Assembly (NCBI GenBank): GCA_030429585.1
Contig: JAUIEU010000001.1
Coordinates: forward strand, 1,173,994-1,237,993
Direction: 5' to 3'
DNA: 64,000 bases
From: a bacterium
Lineage (GTDB): Bacteria; Cyanobacteriota; Vampirovibrionia; Vampirovibrionales; Vampirovibrionaceae
Shown: positions 53,618-62,228 of the stretch, piece after piece
Position numbering within the stretch: position 1 is the first letter of the stretch
How the letters are laid out: each line of letters opens with the position of its first letter
Notes under the pieces: model-generated
Seen by the model: only the letters and a program-made list of their open reading frames with translations
What the model was told of the DNA's origin: nothing
Database searches by the model: none
Position numbers and translations under genes: made by a program

Positions 53618-53894
53618 CCAGCGTATTGTTATCGGCCTTCTGTTTTTCTATCCACAAGGCAAGCTGTGCCGTGCCCATGGCCTGCTGATGAATAACCGTG
53701 TGACCCTCTTGGGCAATGCTGTTAGGGATGTTCATGGCCGATTGACCGTCGGCGGCAATCACCACACCGAGCACTTGGCCAACCTCTAGTTTTTCTAAGG
53801 CTAGGCACGTTTGCACAAAATTTAGGGGGCATTTGGTGGTGGTTAAATCCAACCACTCGGCTACCGCTGGCCCTGTTGCAGGAAAATTCGTCAT
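53610..53894 (-). CDS. tusA: TusA/SirA-like sulfur carrier protein
   Basis: 94 residues from ATG 53894, 8 bases after the upstream gene's stop. A start 12 codons earlier would overlap that gene. The TusA fold is recognised from LDLTTTKCPLNFVQTCLALEKLEVGQVL with the persulfide-carrying Cys22 in the C-P-L motif, followed by GVVIAADGQSAMNIPNSIAQEGHTV. TusA passes sulfur from a cysteine desulfurase to tRNA thiolation or other acceptors. It is paired with a Cys-rich small protein gene and overlaps the 3' end of the CheW-like gene by 8 bases on the opposite strand. Confidence 0.85.
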   Translation of the reverse strand: MTNFPATGPAVAEWLDLTTTKCPLNFVQTCLALEKLEVGQVLGVVIAADGQSAMNIPNSIAQEGHTVIHQQAMGTAQLALWIEKQKADNNTLAS

Positions 53895-53902
53895 CGCCAC
53901 CG

Positions 53903-54190
53903 CTAGGCCACCTCGGCAGGTTGTTGGCAATGGCAGGTTTGTTCTGGCTGCTTGGGGCAGCCGCTGGCATTAAATTTATTCCAAGGTTCTAAAAAGCAAT
54001 CGCGGGCTTGCACGTACCCGTAGCAAAAGGCGGCCATCTCTGCTTCGGTGCGTTGGTATTGGCTGGCCAGGCAAGGCAAGCAACACTCCACATCAATCAA
54101 CCCCAGCGCCATATTCATAATGTGGGTGCGCTCGCAAAAAGGGGCACCGCAGGCATCGCAGCAGTAGTCAAAAAAGTCAGTCATCACCAT
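53903..54190 (-). CDS. Small cysteine-rich (metal-binding) protein
   Basis: 95 residues, with 12 or so cysteines. The pattern begins FFDYCCDACGAPFCER (a C-C-x-x-C-x-x-x-x-C), then DVECCLPCLASQY, FCYGYVQARDCFL and a terminal GCPKQPEQTCHCQ. No known ferredoxin or zinc-finger consensus fits exactly, but metal or cluster binding is likely. It lies directly ahead of the TusA-like gene, so it may take part in sulfur transfer. Start is MVMTD or, two codons later, MTDFF. Confidence 0.55.
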   Translation of the reverse strand: MVMTDFFDYCCDACGAPFCERTHIMNMALGLIDVECCLPCLASQYQRTEAEMAAFCYGYVQARDCFLEPWNKFNASGCPKQPEQTCHCQQPAEVA

Positions 54191-54310
54191 TACACATCGT
54201 CTGGCACGGTCATCAAATTATCGTATTACCACCGTGTGTTTAGCTTACAATAGCCCTGCTCGTAACACCATCCTAGCTGGCGCTATATTACGCAAGGACA
54301 CCCTCTCCCC

Positions 54311-55891
54311 ATGACCTTTCTTGACCCCCACGCTCCCACCGCCTTTATTAGCGTGAGTGACAAAACCGGCTTAGCCGATATTGCCCAAGCCATGGTGGAG
54401 CGTTTTAGCTACCAGCTCATTGCCACCGGTGGCACCTACCGCCACCTAGCAGAAGCGGGCATACCAGTAATAGACAGTACCGAATTAACCGGCTTTGGCG
54501 AGCTGGCCGGTGGCCGAGTAAAAAGCCTGCAACCGGATATTTTTGCCGGTATTTTATCCCCGCGGGATGACGAAGCGCTAAAATGCCTGATTGATACCGT
54601 GATAGTAAACCTATACCCCTTTGAACAAAAACTAGCGGAAGGCCTGGATGACGACGCCTTGGTAGAGCATATTGATATTGGTGGGCCCAGCCTTATTCGG
54701 GCAGCTGCTAAAAACCACCGCTATGTAAACGTGCTGTGTACCCCAGCCCAGTACGAAGGCTTTGCCAAACAATTAATAATGAATGACGGCGAAACCACCC
54801 TGGCGTTTCGTAAGCATTTAGCCGCCACCGCCTTTAACCTAACCGCCCGCTACGATGCTGCCATTGATGGTTACTTTGCCCAATCCACCCCACCCAGTAC
54901 CGCCACCCCTGTTATCCCTGCCTTGGCAGATAACTTAACCTTGAATTTAGCCAAACTAACGGATTTACGCTACGGCGAAAACCCCCACCAGCAAGCCGCC
55001 TTATACACCTTAGAGCAAGGCAGCGGCAGCGGCTACATTCAGCACCATGGTAAGGCCCTCTCGTATAACAACTTGGTGGATATGTTTTCCGCCTGGGGCA
55101 TCGTGCAAGAGTTTCACCCGGATAACGGCCCCGTGTGTGCGGTGATTAAACACAACAACCCCTGTGGCGTGGCCACCGGCACCACCCTGGCCGATGCCTG
55201 GCACCGTGCCTTTTTTGCCGACAGCTTAAGCGCCTTTGGTGGCGTGGTGGCCTTTAACCAACCCGTGGATAAAGCCACCGCCGACCAAATGACCGACATA
55301 TTTTTAGAAGTGGTGATTGCCCCCAGCTTTGATGACGACGCCATTAATTTGCTTAATCAAAAAAAGAATATTCGCCTGATTGAACGGGCCTGGAACGAGC
55401 CTAGCCAGCCCCCCATCCACCTAACCATGGTAGACGGCCAACGCGTGCTGGCCCAACGCCTGGCCGAAACCCAACCCGTGGCCATAGACACCCTAATGGC
55501 GGAAGGGTACGTGAATACCGTTACCCGAAAAAAGCCTACTGCCAGCCAGCTAGACGATATGCGCTTTGCCTGGAAGGTGGTTAAGCATGTGAAGAGTAAC
55601 GCCATTGTGCTGGCCAAAGATGGCCAAACGGTCGGCATTGGTGTGGGCCAAACCAGCCGCATTGGCGCCTTAGAAATTGCCCTACGCCAAGCCTGCGATG
55701 CCACCCATGGTGCCGTGATGGCCAGCGATGGATTCCTCCCTGCGCTAGATAATGTACAGGCCGCTATTCAAGCCCGTGTAGGGGCCATTATTCAGCCTGG
55801 GGGCAGCATTAAAGACAAAGACGTGGTGGCGCTGGCCGACCAACACGATTTGCCCATGCTCACCACCGGCATCCGAGAGTTTCGGCACTAG
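54311..55891 (+). CDS. purH: Bifunctional AICAR transformylase/IMP cyclohydrolase
   Basis: 526 residues, standard length. The N-terminal MGS-like IMP cyclohydrolase domain has TAFISVSDKTGLADIAQAM, SYQLIATGGTYRHLAEAGIPV, and VTGF..GELAGGRVKSLQPDI. The AICAR transformylase domain follows with LRYGENPHQQAALY, and KHNNPCGVATG, the catalytic Lys-His. It ends with the family's FLPALDNVQAAIQARVGAIIQPGGSIKDKDVVALAD and ITGIREFRH-type tail. It catalyses the last two steps of de novo IMP synthesis. Monocistronic; other pur genes are not adjacent. Confidence 0.97.
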   Translation: MTFLDPHAPTAFISVSDKTGLADIAQAMVERFSYQLIATGGTYRHLAEAGIPVIDSTELTGFGELAGGRVKSLQPDIFAGILSPRDDEALKCLIDTVIVNLYPFEQKLAEGLDDDALVEHIDIGGPSLIRAAAKNHRYVNVLCTPAQYEGFAKQLIMNDGETTLAFRKHLAATAFNLTARYDAAIDGYFAQSTPPSTATPVIPALADNLTLNLAKLTDLRYGENPHQQAALYTLEQGSGSGYIQHHGKALSYNNLVDMFSAWGIVQEFHPDNGPVCAVIKHNNPCGVATGTTLADAWHRAFFADSLSAFGGVVAFNQPVDKATADQMTDIFLEVVIAPSFDDDAINLLNQKKNIRLIERAWNEPSQPPIHLTMVDGQRVLAQRLAETQPVAIDTLMAEGYVNTVTRKKPTASQLDDMRFAWKVVKHVKSNAIVLAKDGQTVGIGVGQTSRIGALEIALRQACDATHGAVMASDGFLPALDNVQAAIQARVGAIIQPGGSIKDKDVVALADQHDLPMLTTGIREFRH

Positions 55892-55912
55892 ATTTAAGTT
55901 GAGTGCCTAGTT

Positions 55913-55934
55913 GTTAATCCTGAACAGGATTAAC
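55913..55934. terminator. Bidirectional hairpin between purH and cdaA
   Basis: GTTAATCCTG (55913-55922) and CAGGATTAAC (55925-55934) form a perfect 10-bp inverted repeat with a 2-base centre. It overlaps the end of cdaA and lies 22 bases after purH, so it could terminate both convergent genes. No U-tract follows on either side, so efficiency is uncertain. Confidence 0.5.
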
Positions 55935-56933
55935 AGCAGGGAGCATACCTCCCAGGCGTTCGCCGATTTTTCCCAACAAATCACGGGTGGATTCAGGCTC
56001 GGTATCCGCCTTATCCGCTTTAGACGAACTGGCGTTACCACTCACCCCGTAAAAATCTTCTAGGGCCGCTTGCAAGGCATCCGTGGTGGCCAGTTTTTCT
56101 AAATGGCCCCGAATAACCCAGCTGAGCTGGCCCGTTTCTTCCGATACCACCAACACCCCACTATCGCTGACTTCGGTAATACCAATAGCAGCCCGGTGCC
56201 GGGTGCCGTGCTGCCAACTTAACTTAGGGTCTTCCGTTAGCGGTAGCAATACCCCGGCACTGCGCAACCGCAACCGTCGGCCAACCACCACCGCGCCATC
56301 ATGCAACGGGGTACGAGGATGAAACAAGGTTAGCAACAACTCGGTGGTTACCTTCGCATCCATGGGCACGCCACTTTCTAAAAAGTGCTCCGCTGCGCCG
56401 TCGCCTGCTTCTAGCACAATTAGGGCCCCCGTATGGGTACGGCCTAAAAATTCAGCGCTTTTTACCAAGGCCGCAATAATATCGCCATGCTCATCGTGGA
56501 GCACTTTAACATCCAGCCAATTTTGGCCCAGCAAATTGGTTTGGCCAATTTGAGATAACAGCCGACGAAGTTCCGGTTGAAAGACCACAATACTGGTAAA
56601 TACCAACACCTGGATACTAAAGCCCAGCAAGGTAACAAACAGGCTAAGGCGCAAGGCAACCGCCAAGGCAAACAGCCCGCTAATTACAAACAGAATTAGA
56701 AAGATGCCTTTAAACATCCGCACCGCGCGGCTACGGCGCACCACCTGCCAATAAAACCAACTGCCTGCAAGTAGCAATATGCCCAATTGCAGCAACATAC
56801 GCCAATCCAAGGCCAAGCCCCCTAACCAGCCAATTAGCTGATTAGCGCCCGAAAAAACAGGTTCCACCGTTGACAGCATGGCCATAGGCTCCATACGTGC
56901 AAACAACCATTCATTATTAGGGGGCACACTCAC
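55914..56933 (-). CDS. cdaA: Diadenylate cyclase CdaA (c-di-AMP synthase)
   Basis: 339 residues. A membrane-anchored DisA_N-domain cyclase. N-terminal hydrophobic helices occur at about 45-65 and 75-115. The catalytic motifs are intact: D212-G213-A214 in PLHDGAVVV, and R245-H246-R247 in GTRHRAAIGI. The preceding VFQPELRRLLSQIG and following SWVIRGHLEKL fit the family. It makes cyclic di-AMP from two ATP. Several in-frame methionines (14, 17, 19) make the start uncertain. The C-terminal 60 residues are polar and extra to the usual 270. CdaR and GlmM, often linked, are not adjacent. A palindromic element (56951-56967) lies just upstream. Confidence 0.93.
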   Translation of the reverse strand: MSVPPNNEWLFARMEPMAMLSTVEPVFSGANQLIGWLGGLALDWRMLLQLGILLLAGSWFYWQVVRRSRAVRMFKGIFLILFVISGLFALAVALRLSLFVTLLGFSIQVLVFTSIVVFQPELRRLLSQIGQTNLLGQNWLDVKVLHDEHGDIIAALVKSAEFLGRTHTGALIVLEAGDGAAEHFLESGVPMDAKVTTELLLTLFHPRTPLHDGAVVVGRRLRLRSAGVLLPLTEDPKLSWQHGTRHRAAIGITEVSDSGVLVVSEETGQLSWVIRGHLEKLATTDALQAALEDFYGVSGNASSSKADKADTEPESTRDLLGKIGERLGGMLPAVNPVQD

Positions 56934-56950
56934 CGGGCTGGCCTTAAAAT

Positions 56951-56967
56951 AGGGTAGGGCCTGCCCT
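56951..56967. repeat. Palindromic element AGGGTAGG-G-CCTGCCCT
   Basis: A near-perfect inverted repeat (one mismatch in eight), 18 bases upstream of cdaA. It matches the 3204-3223 palindrome except for one central base and one change. It lies in the cdaA/feoA divergent promoter region. Confidence 0.45.
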
Positions 56968-57125
56968 TATACGGGTATTGTAACGTAATTATAACCGTTA
57001 AGCACCCACCAATTCGGTTAGCTTGCGTCGCAATTTTTAGTGCTTATTGCGTTTTATTCTCATGTGGCGTTCAATTAACACCACATTTGTTACCCTCACC
57101 CCCTTTCTGTTACGGCGTCACGCTC

Positions 57126-57362
57126 ATGTCTTTACTCACCCTGTTGGTGGGCCAAACCGCCACCCTGGCGGCCCCCAGCAACCCTTACCTACAAATCCAA
57201 CTAATGCGCATGGGCTTAAGCGAAGGCGCCCAGCTAACCCTTAAAAGCAAAGTGCCTGCCGGCCCCATGGTGTTTGAATGCAACGGCACCGAAATTGCCC
57301 TGGGCCACGATATTTGCAAACAGCTCCACCCCCAACCACAACCCCACCTTTCCTTAACCTAA
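57126..57362 (+). CDS. feoA: FeoA ferrous iron transport accessory protein
   Basis: 78 residues from ATG 57126. An ORF extending upstream to 57087 adds a Cys/Pro-rich leader that is less likely. The SH3-like FeoA pattern is seen: LLVGQTATLAAPSNPYLQIQLMRMGLSEGAQLTL, with R-M-G-L-x-x-G and a following KSKVPAGPMVFECNGTEIALGHDI. FeoA modulates FeoB. Its stop is 9 bases before the feoB start. No Fur-box-like element was found in the region upstream. Confidence 0.85.
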   Translation: MSLLTLLVGQTATLAAPSNPYLQIQLMRMGLSEGAQLTLKSKVPAGPMVFECNGTEIALGHDICKQLHPQPQPHLSLT

Positions 57363-57371
57363 GCCTTTTTT

Positions 57372-59279
57372 ATGCCCGCCCCTGTATTACCCCCTAACGT
57401 GCTGCCCCCTGTGGCCACGGCTGCGCTAACCACGCCGCCCCCCATGGATGCCGCCACTCGCTCCAAAGCAGGCTTGGTAACCGTTGTGCTGGCAGGCAAC
57501 CCCAACGTGGGCAAAAGCGTGGTGTTTAACGCCCTTACCGGCCTGTATGCCAATGTAAGTAACTTTCCCGGTACCACGGTGGATACGCCCCACGGGCGCT
57601 GTAAGCATAACGACCGCATTTTTATCCAAGATACCCCGGGTGTGTATGGCCTTAGCGGATTAAGCGATGAAGAAACCATTACAGAAGCCGCCGTGCTCGA
57701 CGCTGATATTGTCGTCAACGTGGTAAACGCCACCACCTTAAGCCGAGATTTATTTTTTACCCAGCAGCTAATTGATTATGGGTGCACGGTGCTTGTCGTG
57801 GTGAATCAAATGGATCGCTTAGCCAACACCCAGCAACAGTTAGATGTTGAGCGGCTAGAAACCCTACTTGGTGTAACCGTGTTGCCCTTAGTGGCCACCC
57901 ACGCCCATGGGGTAACCCCACTCATAACCCTACTCAACCAACTGCCGTTAGAAGCCAACGCCATAACCCAAGCTGGCAACCCGTGCCCTGGCATGGTGCC
58001 CGGCCAACCCGCCAGAAACGCCGAAGCCAACCCAGCCCAACGCATGCATGCCTACGGCCTTCGGCGCAAGCATATTAATGCCGTGGTGGCCAATACCCTG
58101 ACCCAAACCACCCCCAGCACCACCACGCCAACTAGCCAAACCCTCTCTCAACGCTTAGGCACTTGGTGCTTAAACCCACTCATCGGGGGCGTTTCCTTAC
58201 TTGGGGTACTGTGGTTACTCTACCAAGTGGTAGGCGTGTGGGTGGCGGGCGATTTAGTCAATTTTACCGAAGGCACCATTATGCTGGGCTGGGTTATTCC
58301 ACCCATTCAGTGGGCGGTGGGCCAAGTGTTTGCCACGGATAGCTGGATGTACAAACTACTGGCGGGCGAGTTTGGCGTGCTAACCATGAGCATTCAATAC
58401 ATTTATGGGGTGCTTTTTCCGTTGGTGCTTGGTTTTTATGTGTACCTATCCGTGCTGGAAGATAGCGGTTACCTGCCCCGTATTGCCGTCCTGTCGGATA
58501 CCATCCTTAGCCGCATTGGGCTAAACGGGCGCGCTATTATCCCGATGATTTTAGGCTTTGGCTGCGTCACCATGGCCACCGTATCTACCCGTGTGCTCAC
58601 CAGCCAACGAGAGCGCACCATTGCCTCTACCCTGCTGGCCGTAACAATTCCGTGCTCTGCCCAGCTAGCGGTTATTATGGCCCTAATGGCTGCAGCCGGT
58701 GGGTTTAAAGCCTGGGGCGTTTACCTGGTTATTTTATCTGCCCTGTTTTGCGCCATTGGGGCTGCCCTTAACCTTGTGCTGCCCGGTAAATCCACTCCCC
58801 TTGTATTGGATTTACCGCCCATGCGCTTACCCCAACTCACCAACGTGGCCCAAAAAACCTGGGTACGCACCAAGGCCTTCATTGCAGAAGCGGCGCCCCT
58901 ATTTGTGCTGGGCAGCGCTATTGTGGGTGTGTTACACGTGTTTGGCGCCCTCACCGTTATCCAACATTGGTTGTCGCCCCTAACGGAGCAATGGTTGCTA
59001 CTCCCTGGCGAAACCGCCACCGCCTTTGTAATGGGCCTAGTGCGGCGCGATTTTGGCGCGGCAGGTTTGCTGGCCATGGGCGATACCTTAACCGCCGCCC
59101 AAGTAATGACCGCCCTAGTGACCATTACGTTATTTGTACCCTGTATTGCCAGCGCCGCCATTTTTTGGAAAGAGCGCGGCCCCGGTGAAGCCACCGCTAT
59201 TTTACTGGGCAGCTGGGCCATTGCCTTTGGCATGGGGGCCATTGTAGCCCGCATACTGGCGTGGGTCCCTATTTTATAG
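57372..59279 (+). CDS. feoB: FeoB ferrous iron transporter
   Basis: 635 residues. The cytoplasmic G domain is near the N-terminus after a 35-residue Pro-rich lead: G1 GNPNVGKS, G2-like NFPGTTVDTPHG, G3 DTPG, G4 NQMD. The helical spacer region is short. The membrane core begins near residue 265 (GGVSLLGVLWLLYQVVGVWVAG) and has the gate domains: GFGCVTMATVSTRVLTSQRERTIASTLLAVTIPCSAQ, with the conserved T-x-x-x-P-C-S-A, and a later VRRDFGAAGLLAMG repeat. FeoC-type C-terminus is absent. It imports Fe(II). It is co-oriented with coaX, which begins 6 bases downstream. Confidence 0.94.
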   Translation: MPAPVLPPNVLPPVATAALTTPPPMDAATRSKAGLVTVVLAGNPNVGKSVVFNALTGLYANVSNFPGTTVDTPHGRCKHNDRIFIQDTPGVYGLSGLSDEETITEAAVLDADIVVNVVNATTLSRDLFFTQQLIDYGCTVLVVVNQMDRLANTQQQLDVERLETLLGVTVLPLVATHAHGVTPLITLLNQLPLEANAITQAGNPCPGMVPGQPARNAEANPAQRMHAYGLRRKHINAVVANTLTQTTPSTTTPTSQTLSQRLGTWCLNPLIGGVSLLGVLWLLYQVVGVWVAGDLVNFTEGTIMLGWVIPPIQWAVGQVFATDSWMYKLLAGEFGVLTMSIQYIYGVLFPLVLGFYVYLSVLEDSGYLPRIAVLSDTILSRIGLNGRAIIPMILGFGCVTMATVSTRVLTSQRERTIASTLLAVTIPCSAQLAVIMALMAAAGGFKAWGVYLVILSALFCAIGAALNLVLPGKSTPLVLDLPPMRLPQLTNVAQKTWVRTKAFIAEAAPLFVLGSAIVGVLHVFGALTVIQHWLSPLTEQWLLLPGETATAFVMGLVRRDFGAAGLLAMGDTLTAAQVMTALVTITLFVPCIASAAIFWKERGPGEATAILLGSWAIAFGMGAIVARILAWVPIL

Positions 59280-59285
59280 GACAGT

Positions 59286-60182
59286 ATGGTGATGGCACCC
59301 CCTTCCTCATCCCCCCAATACCCACCACCACACTACCCCCACCCACTGGTATGTGCGGATATGGGCAATAGCGCCATTAAGCTGGCCCTATACCAGCCCA
59401 ACCATGGCATTGTGGCCACCACCAGCATGGCCCACAGAAACCTACTGGAAGACCCTGACCACCTTCCCTGGCCCCAGTGGGCATCGCCCCCCACCACGTC
59501 TCACCCTTGGTTGGCACTGGCCAGTGTTACCAACGCCGCCCAAACCCAAAGCTGGAAAGAGGCCATCTGCGAGCGCTACGGCATTGCCCGAGACTCTTGC
59601 CATACGGTAACCCCATACGGCCACCCGCTGGTTACCTTGCACCCCTATAACCCAGCCCAATTGGGGGCAGACCGCTTTGCCAACCTGCTAACCGCCATTA
59701 CCTGCCGCCCCAACCAACCCACCATTATTTGCGATGTAGGCACCGCCACCACCATTGATTGGATTGATGACGACGGCCAATTTTTAGGCGGGGTTATTTT
59801 GCCTGGCCCCATGACGTTAAGCGCCGGCTTGCAACAAGCCACCGCCCGCCTGCCACGGGTATCTATTCAGTGGCAAACCCAATTCCCAGGCGATAGCACC
59901 CAACATTGCATTCAGGCCGGGTTATCCACCGGGTATGTGGGCATGGTAGAAGCCAACCTGGCCCGCGGGCCCTTTGCCATAAACCCAAACCACCCTCTTA
60001 TTTTAACCGGCGGTGGCTCAGAAAAACTTCATCAGCTCCTCCAAGCCGCTGGCAGCGAGTTACTACCCCACATCCACATGGCCCCCAACTGGACGATTGA
60101 AGGCATTATTGCCGATTGTATGGCCATGCACCGCCCCCTTCCTTCCGCTATGTCGGCCGCCACCTCAGGCGCATCATCGTAA
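59286..60182 (+). CDS. coaX: Type III pantothenate kinase
   Basis: 298 residues. The ASKHA-type type III kinase motifs are VCADMGNSAIKLAL (phosphate 1, D-x-G-N-T/S), YNPAQLGADRFANLLTA (the G-x-D-R motif), and TIICDVGTATTIDWIDDDGQFLGGVILPGP (phosphate 2). It phosphorylates pantothenate, the first committed step of coenzyme A synthesis. Residues 1-18 are Pro/Ser-rich and precede the usual start; an internal alternative start was not found. Six bases separate it from feoB. Confidence 0.93.
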   Translation: MVMAPPSSSPQYPPPHYPHPLVCADMGNSAIKLALYQPNHGIVATTSMAHRNLLEDPDHLPWPQWASPPTTSHPWLALASVTNAAQTQSWKEAICERYGIARDSCHTVTPYGHPLVTLHPYNPAQLGADRFANLLTAITCRPNQPTIICDVGTATTIDWIDDDGQFLGGVILPGPMTLSAGLQQATARLPRVSIQWQTQFPGDSTQHCIQAGLSTGYVGMVEANLARGPFAINPNHPLILTGGGSEKLHQLLQAAGSELLPHIHMAPNWTIEGIIADCMAMHRPLPSAMSAATSGASS

Positions 60183-60214
60183 ACAAGCCTTTTGGTTTAT
60201 GGTCACTTTTTTCT

Positions 60215-61150
60215 ATGCCCCCTATGCCGCATGCATCCCCATCCTCCTTAACAAACGACCCAACCCCGGCCCAACGGTGGGCATCGGTGTGGTGCAAGCT
60301 TGGGTTTTGGTGGCGAAACGGTGCCAGCTTGGCCGCTAAAACCGCCAACCGCCGCACCTATACCGAACCTGCGGAAGTGTCTCATACCGCCATTGGCGCC
60401 TTGTGGCAGCAACGCCATAATGCAGATGAACTCACCGCCTTGGAGCAATCGTTATTACAACGCTACCCCCACCTTGGCGAGTTTAGGCGGTTTTGTAGCC
60501 AGCAACGCTACATGGAGACCCTAACCCACCTGCATTTTTTAGATAATTTACTGCCCAAAAGCAGTTGGAACACTGCCATCCCTCCTCTGCAAGACGCCTA
60601 CCGTTGGCTGGATGTTGGCGCAAAGAACTGGGCTTATTTAGAGGCCCTGACCACCACGGCCAACCGATTACCCACCCAGGCAACCGCCCCCTGGAAATTT
60701 ACCGGCATTGAAATTGACCCAAACCGCCTGTACCGCGATGGGTTTACCCGTGGGGCCTATGCTCGCACCTTTACCAACACCCTGCTATTGGATAACACCA
60801 CCGCCACGTATGTGGAAGGCGATGCGCTGGCCCACACCAGCCACTACCATGTAATCAGCCACTTTTTACCCTTTGTAGTGCCAGAACCCTGCTTGCTGTG
60901 GGGCCTCCCCCTAGAATCCTTTCAGCCCAAGCGGCTACTACACCACGCGTGGCAACAATTGGCCCCCGGCGGCCACCTGCTGATTATTAACCAAGGCCGA
61001 GATGAAGCCGATGCCCAACAGGCCTTGCTAAACACCCTGCCCGATGCCATCATCGCCTGGCACGGCAAGCTACCCAGCAGTTTTATCAATTACGAATACC
61101 CCCGCTTTGGCTGGCGCATTACCAAACCCATGTCCCCCACCACCCCATGA
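60215..61150 (+). CDS. SAM-dependent methyltransferase-like protein
   Basis: 311 residues from ATG 60215, after a 32-base gap; upstream in-frame starts overlap coaX. The C-terminal 180 residues have a Rossmann-type methyltransferase outline: YRWLDVGAKNWAYLEAL (motif I position, with G-x-K-N instead of the usual G-x-G), KFTGIEIDPNRLY (motif II with the acidic E-x-D), and HVISHFLPFVVPE, then LAPGGHLLIINQG (motif IV/post-IV). The N-terminal 90 residues are helical. The substrate is unknown. Its stop overlaps the rdgB start in an ATGA junction, implying translational coupling. Confidence 0.65.
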   Translation: MPPMPHASPSSLTNDPTPAQRWASVWCKLGFWWRNGASLAAKTANRRTYTEPAEVSHTAIGALWQQRHNADELTALEQSLLQRYPHLGEFRRFCSQQRYMETLTHLHFLDNLLPKSSWNTAIPPLQDAYRWLDVGAKNWAYLEALTTTANRLPTQATAPWKFTGIEIDPNRLYRDGFTRGAYARTFTNTLLLDNTTATYVEGDALAHTSHYHVISHFLPFVVPEPCLLWGLPLESFQPKRLLHHAWQQLAPGGHLLIINQGRDEADAQQALLNTLPDAIIAWHGKLPSSFINYEYPRFGWRITKPMSPTTP

Positions 61151-61851
61151 CCCAAACCACCACCATCACACTAGAATTAGCCACCACCAACACCGGTAAA
61201 CAGGCGGAAATGCAGGCCTTTTTTACCGCCGCTGGGTTGCCCAACATCCGGGTTGTGCTGCCTGCCACCTTGGCGGATGTAGACGAAACGGAAACCACCT
61301 TTTTAGGCAACGCCACCTTAAAGGCCACCGCCCACGCTGCCACCGTGGCCGCCACGCCCAACCACTACATCGTGGCAGAAGATTCTGGCTTTAGCATCCC
61401 GGCATTGGCGGGTACGTATGAGTTAGATCCCTTCCCCGGGGTGTACTCTAACCGTTGGCTAACCCCGGCGCGGCAGCACGCTTTGCTCGGCAATGCCGCA
61501 TTCTCTACCCGGCAGGCCGCCCTGGATGCCGGTATTTACGCCCTACTAACACACGCCAACCTGCCGCCACAAAGCACCTTAGCCTATTACACCAGCGCCG
61601 TGGTGGTGGTGCCTGCTGGCGAAGTAACCCCCTGCTTTAAAGCGGAAGGCCAACTGGATTTAGTGCTGGTGCCCCAAGGTACTCCCCAAGGCCCCCATGG
61701 CTTTGGCTACGATGGCCTTGCCAAGCCCGCCGACGCTAACGGCCTGCCACCCCACCACACCTTAAAAGAGCTGGATACCGCCACCAAAAACACCATTAGC
61801 CACCGGGGGAAGGCCTTACAACAACTGGTTGGGTTTTTAACCACCAGCTAA
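61147..61851 (+). CDS. rdgB: RdgB/HAM1 dITP/XTP pyrophosphatase
   Basis: 234 residues. It removes deaminated purine nucleotides (dITP, XTP). The signature starts ELATTNTGKQAEMQAFFTAAG (N-x-x-K-x-x-E), followed by T-F-L-G-N-A-x-x-K-A, IVAEDSGFSIPALAG (catalytic Asp), and PGVYSNRW, then PHGFGYDGLA (F-G-Y-D) and THRGKALQQL-type (here ISHRGKAL). The ATG overlaps the TGA of the methyltransferase gene. Somewhat longer than the common 190-200 because of an inserted variable loop after PGVYSNRW. Confidence 0.95.
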   Translation: MTQTTTITLELATTNTGKQAEMQAFFTAAGLPNIRVVLPATLADVDETETTFLGNATLKATAHAATVAATPNHYIVAEDSGFSIPALAGTYELDPFPGVYSNRWLTPARQHALLGNAAFSTRQAALDAGIYALLTHANLPPQSTLAYYTSAVVVVPAGEVTPCFKAEGQLDLVLVPQGTPQGPHGFGYDGLAKPADANGLPPHHTLKELDTATKNTISHRGKALQQLVGFLTTS

Positions 61852-61890
61852 GGCCTGTTAAAGCCCCGTAAACGACCGGTTACATCAACT

Positions 61891-61930
61891 TCGTGTCGTA
61901 TTGACACGACTTGTTTTACGCGCATAATAC
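61891..61930 (+). promoter_or_regulatory. Sigma-70-type promoter with overlapping inverted repeat
   Basis: TTGACA (61901-61906) and TAATAC (61925-61930) are separated by 18 bases, a near-consensus promoter. TCGTGTC-GTATT-GACACGA (61891-61909) is a perfect 7-bp inverted repeat covering the -35, an operator-like arrangement. It drives the 83-residue gene at 61972. Confidence 0.7.
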
Positions 61931-61971
61931 TATGGTATTTATTTCCTCCTAACTATAGATAGTACTAAATT

Positions 61972-62223
61972 ATGCCTTACCCCTTATACCCTGTTTCTGA
62001 CCCCCTTTTTGCTGCTTATTCTAATCGTCGCCCCGCGGCCCAAACCCGCTTTGGCCAAAAACCAGAAGGGCATAAATTACTTGCTAAACTTGCTGCCTGG
62101 CAAGAAGAGCAGGCACAACGTAACAGCTCTACAACTCACCATCACCTGCCTTCCCCAAGGAAAAAGGTGGGAACAGATTTTTTGGCTCCATTTCGTGAGT
62201 TTTATGCTTCTTACGGTAGATAA
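61972..62223 (+). CDS. Small hypothetical protein
   Basis: 83 residues beginning MPYPLYPVSDPLFAAYSNRR. Mixed charge; a middle EGHKLLAKLAAWQEEQAQRN helix and a C-terminal DFLAPFREFYASYGR. No membrane segment or known family. It has its own strong promoter and operator-like repeat, and its stop lies 5 bases from the convergent aspS stop. Function unknown. Confidence 0.55.
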   Translation: MPYPLYPVSDPLFAAYSNRRPAAQTRFGQKPEGHKLLAKLAAWQEEQAQRNSSTTHHHLPSPRKKVGTDFLAPFREFYASYGR

Positions 62224-62228
62224 CCTAA

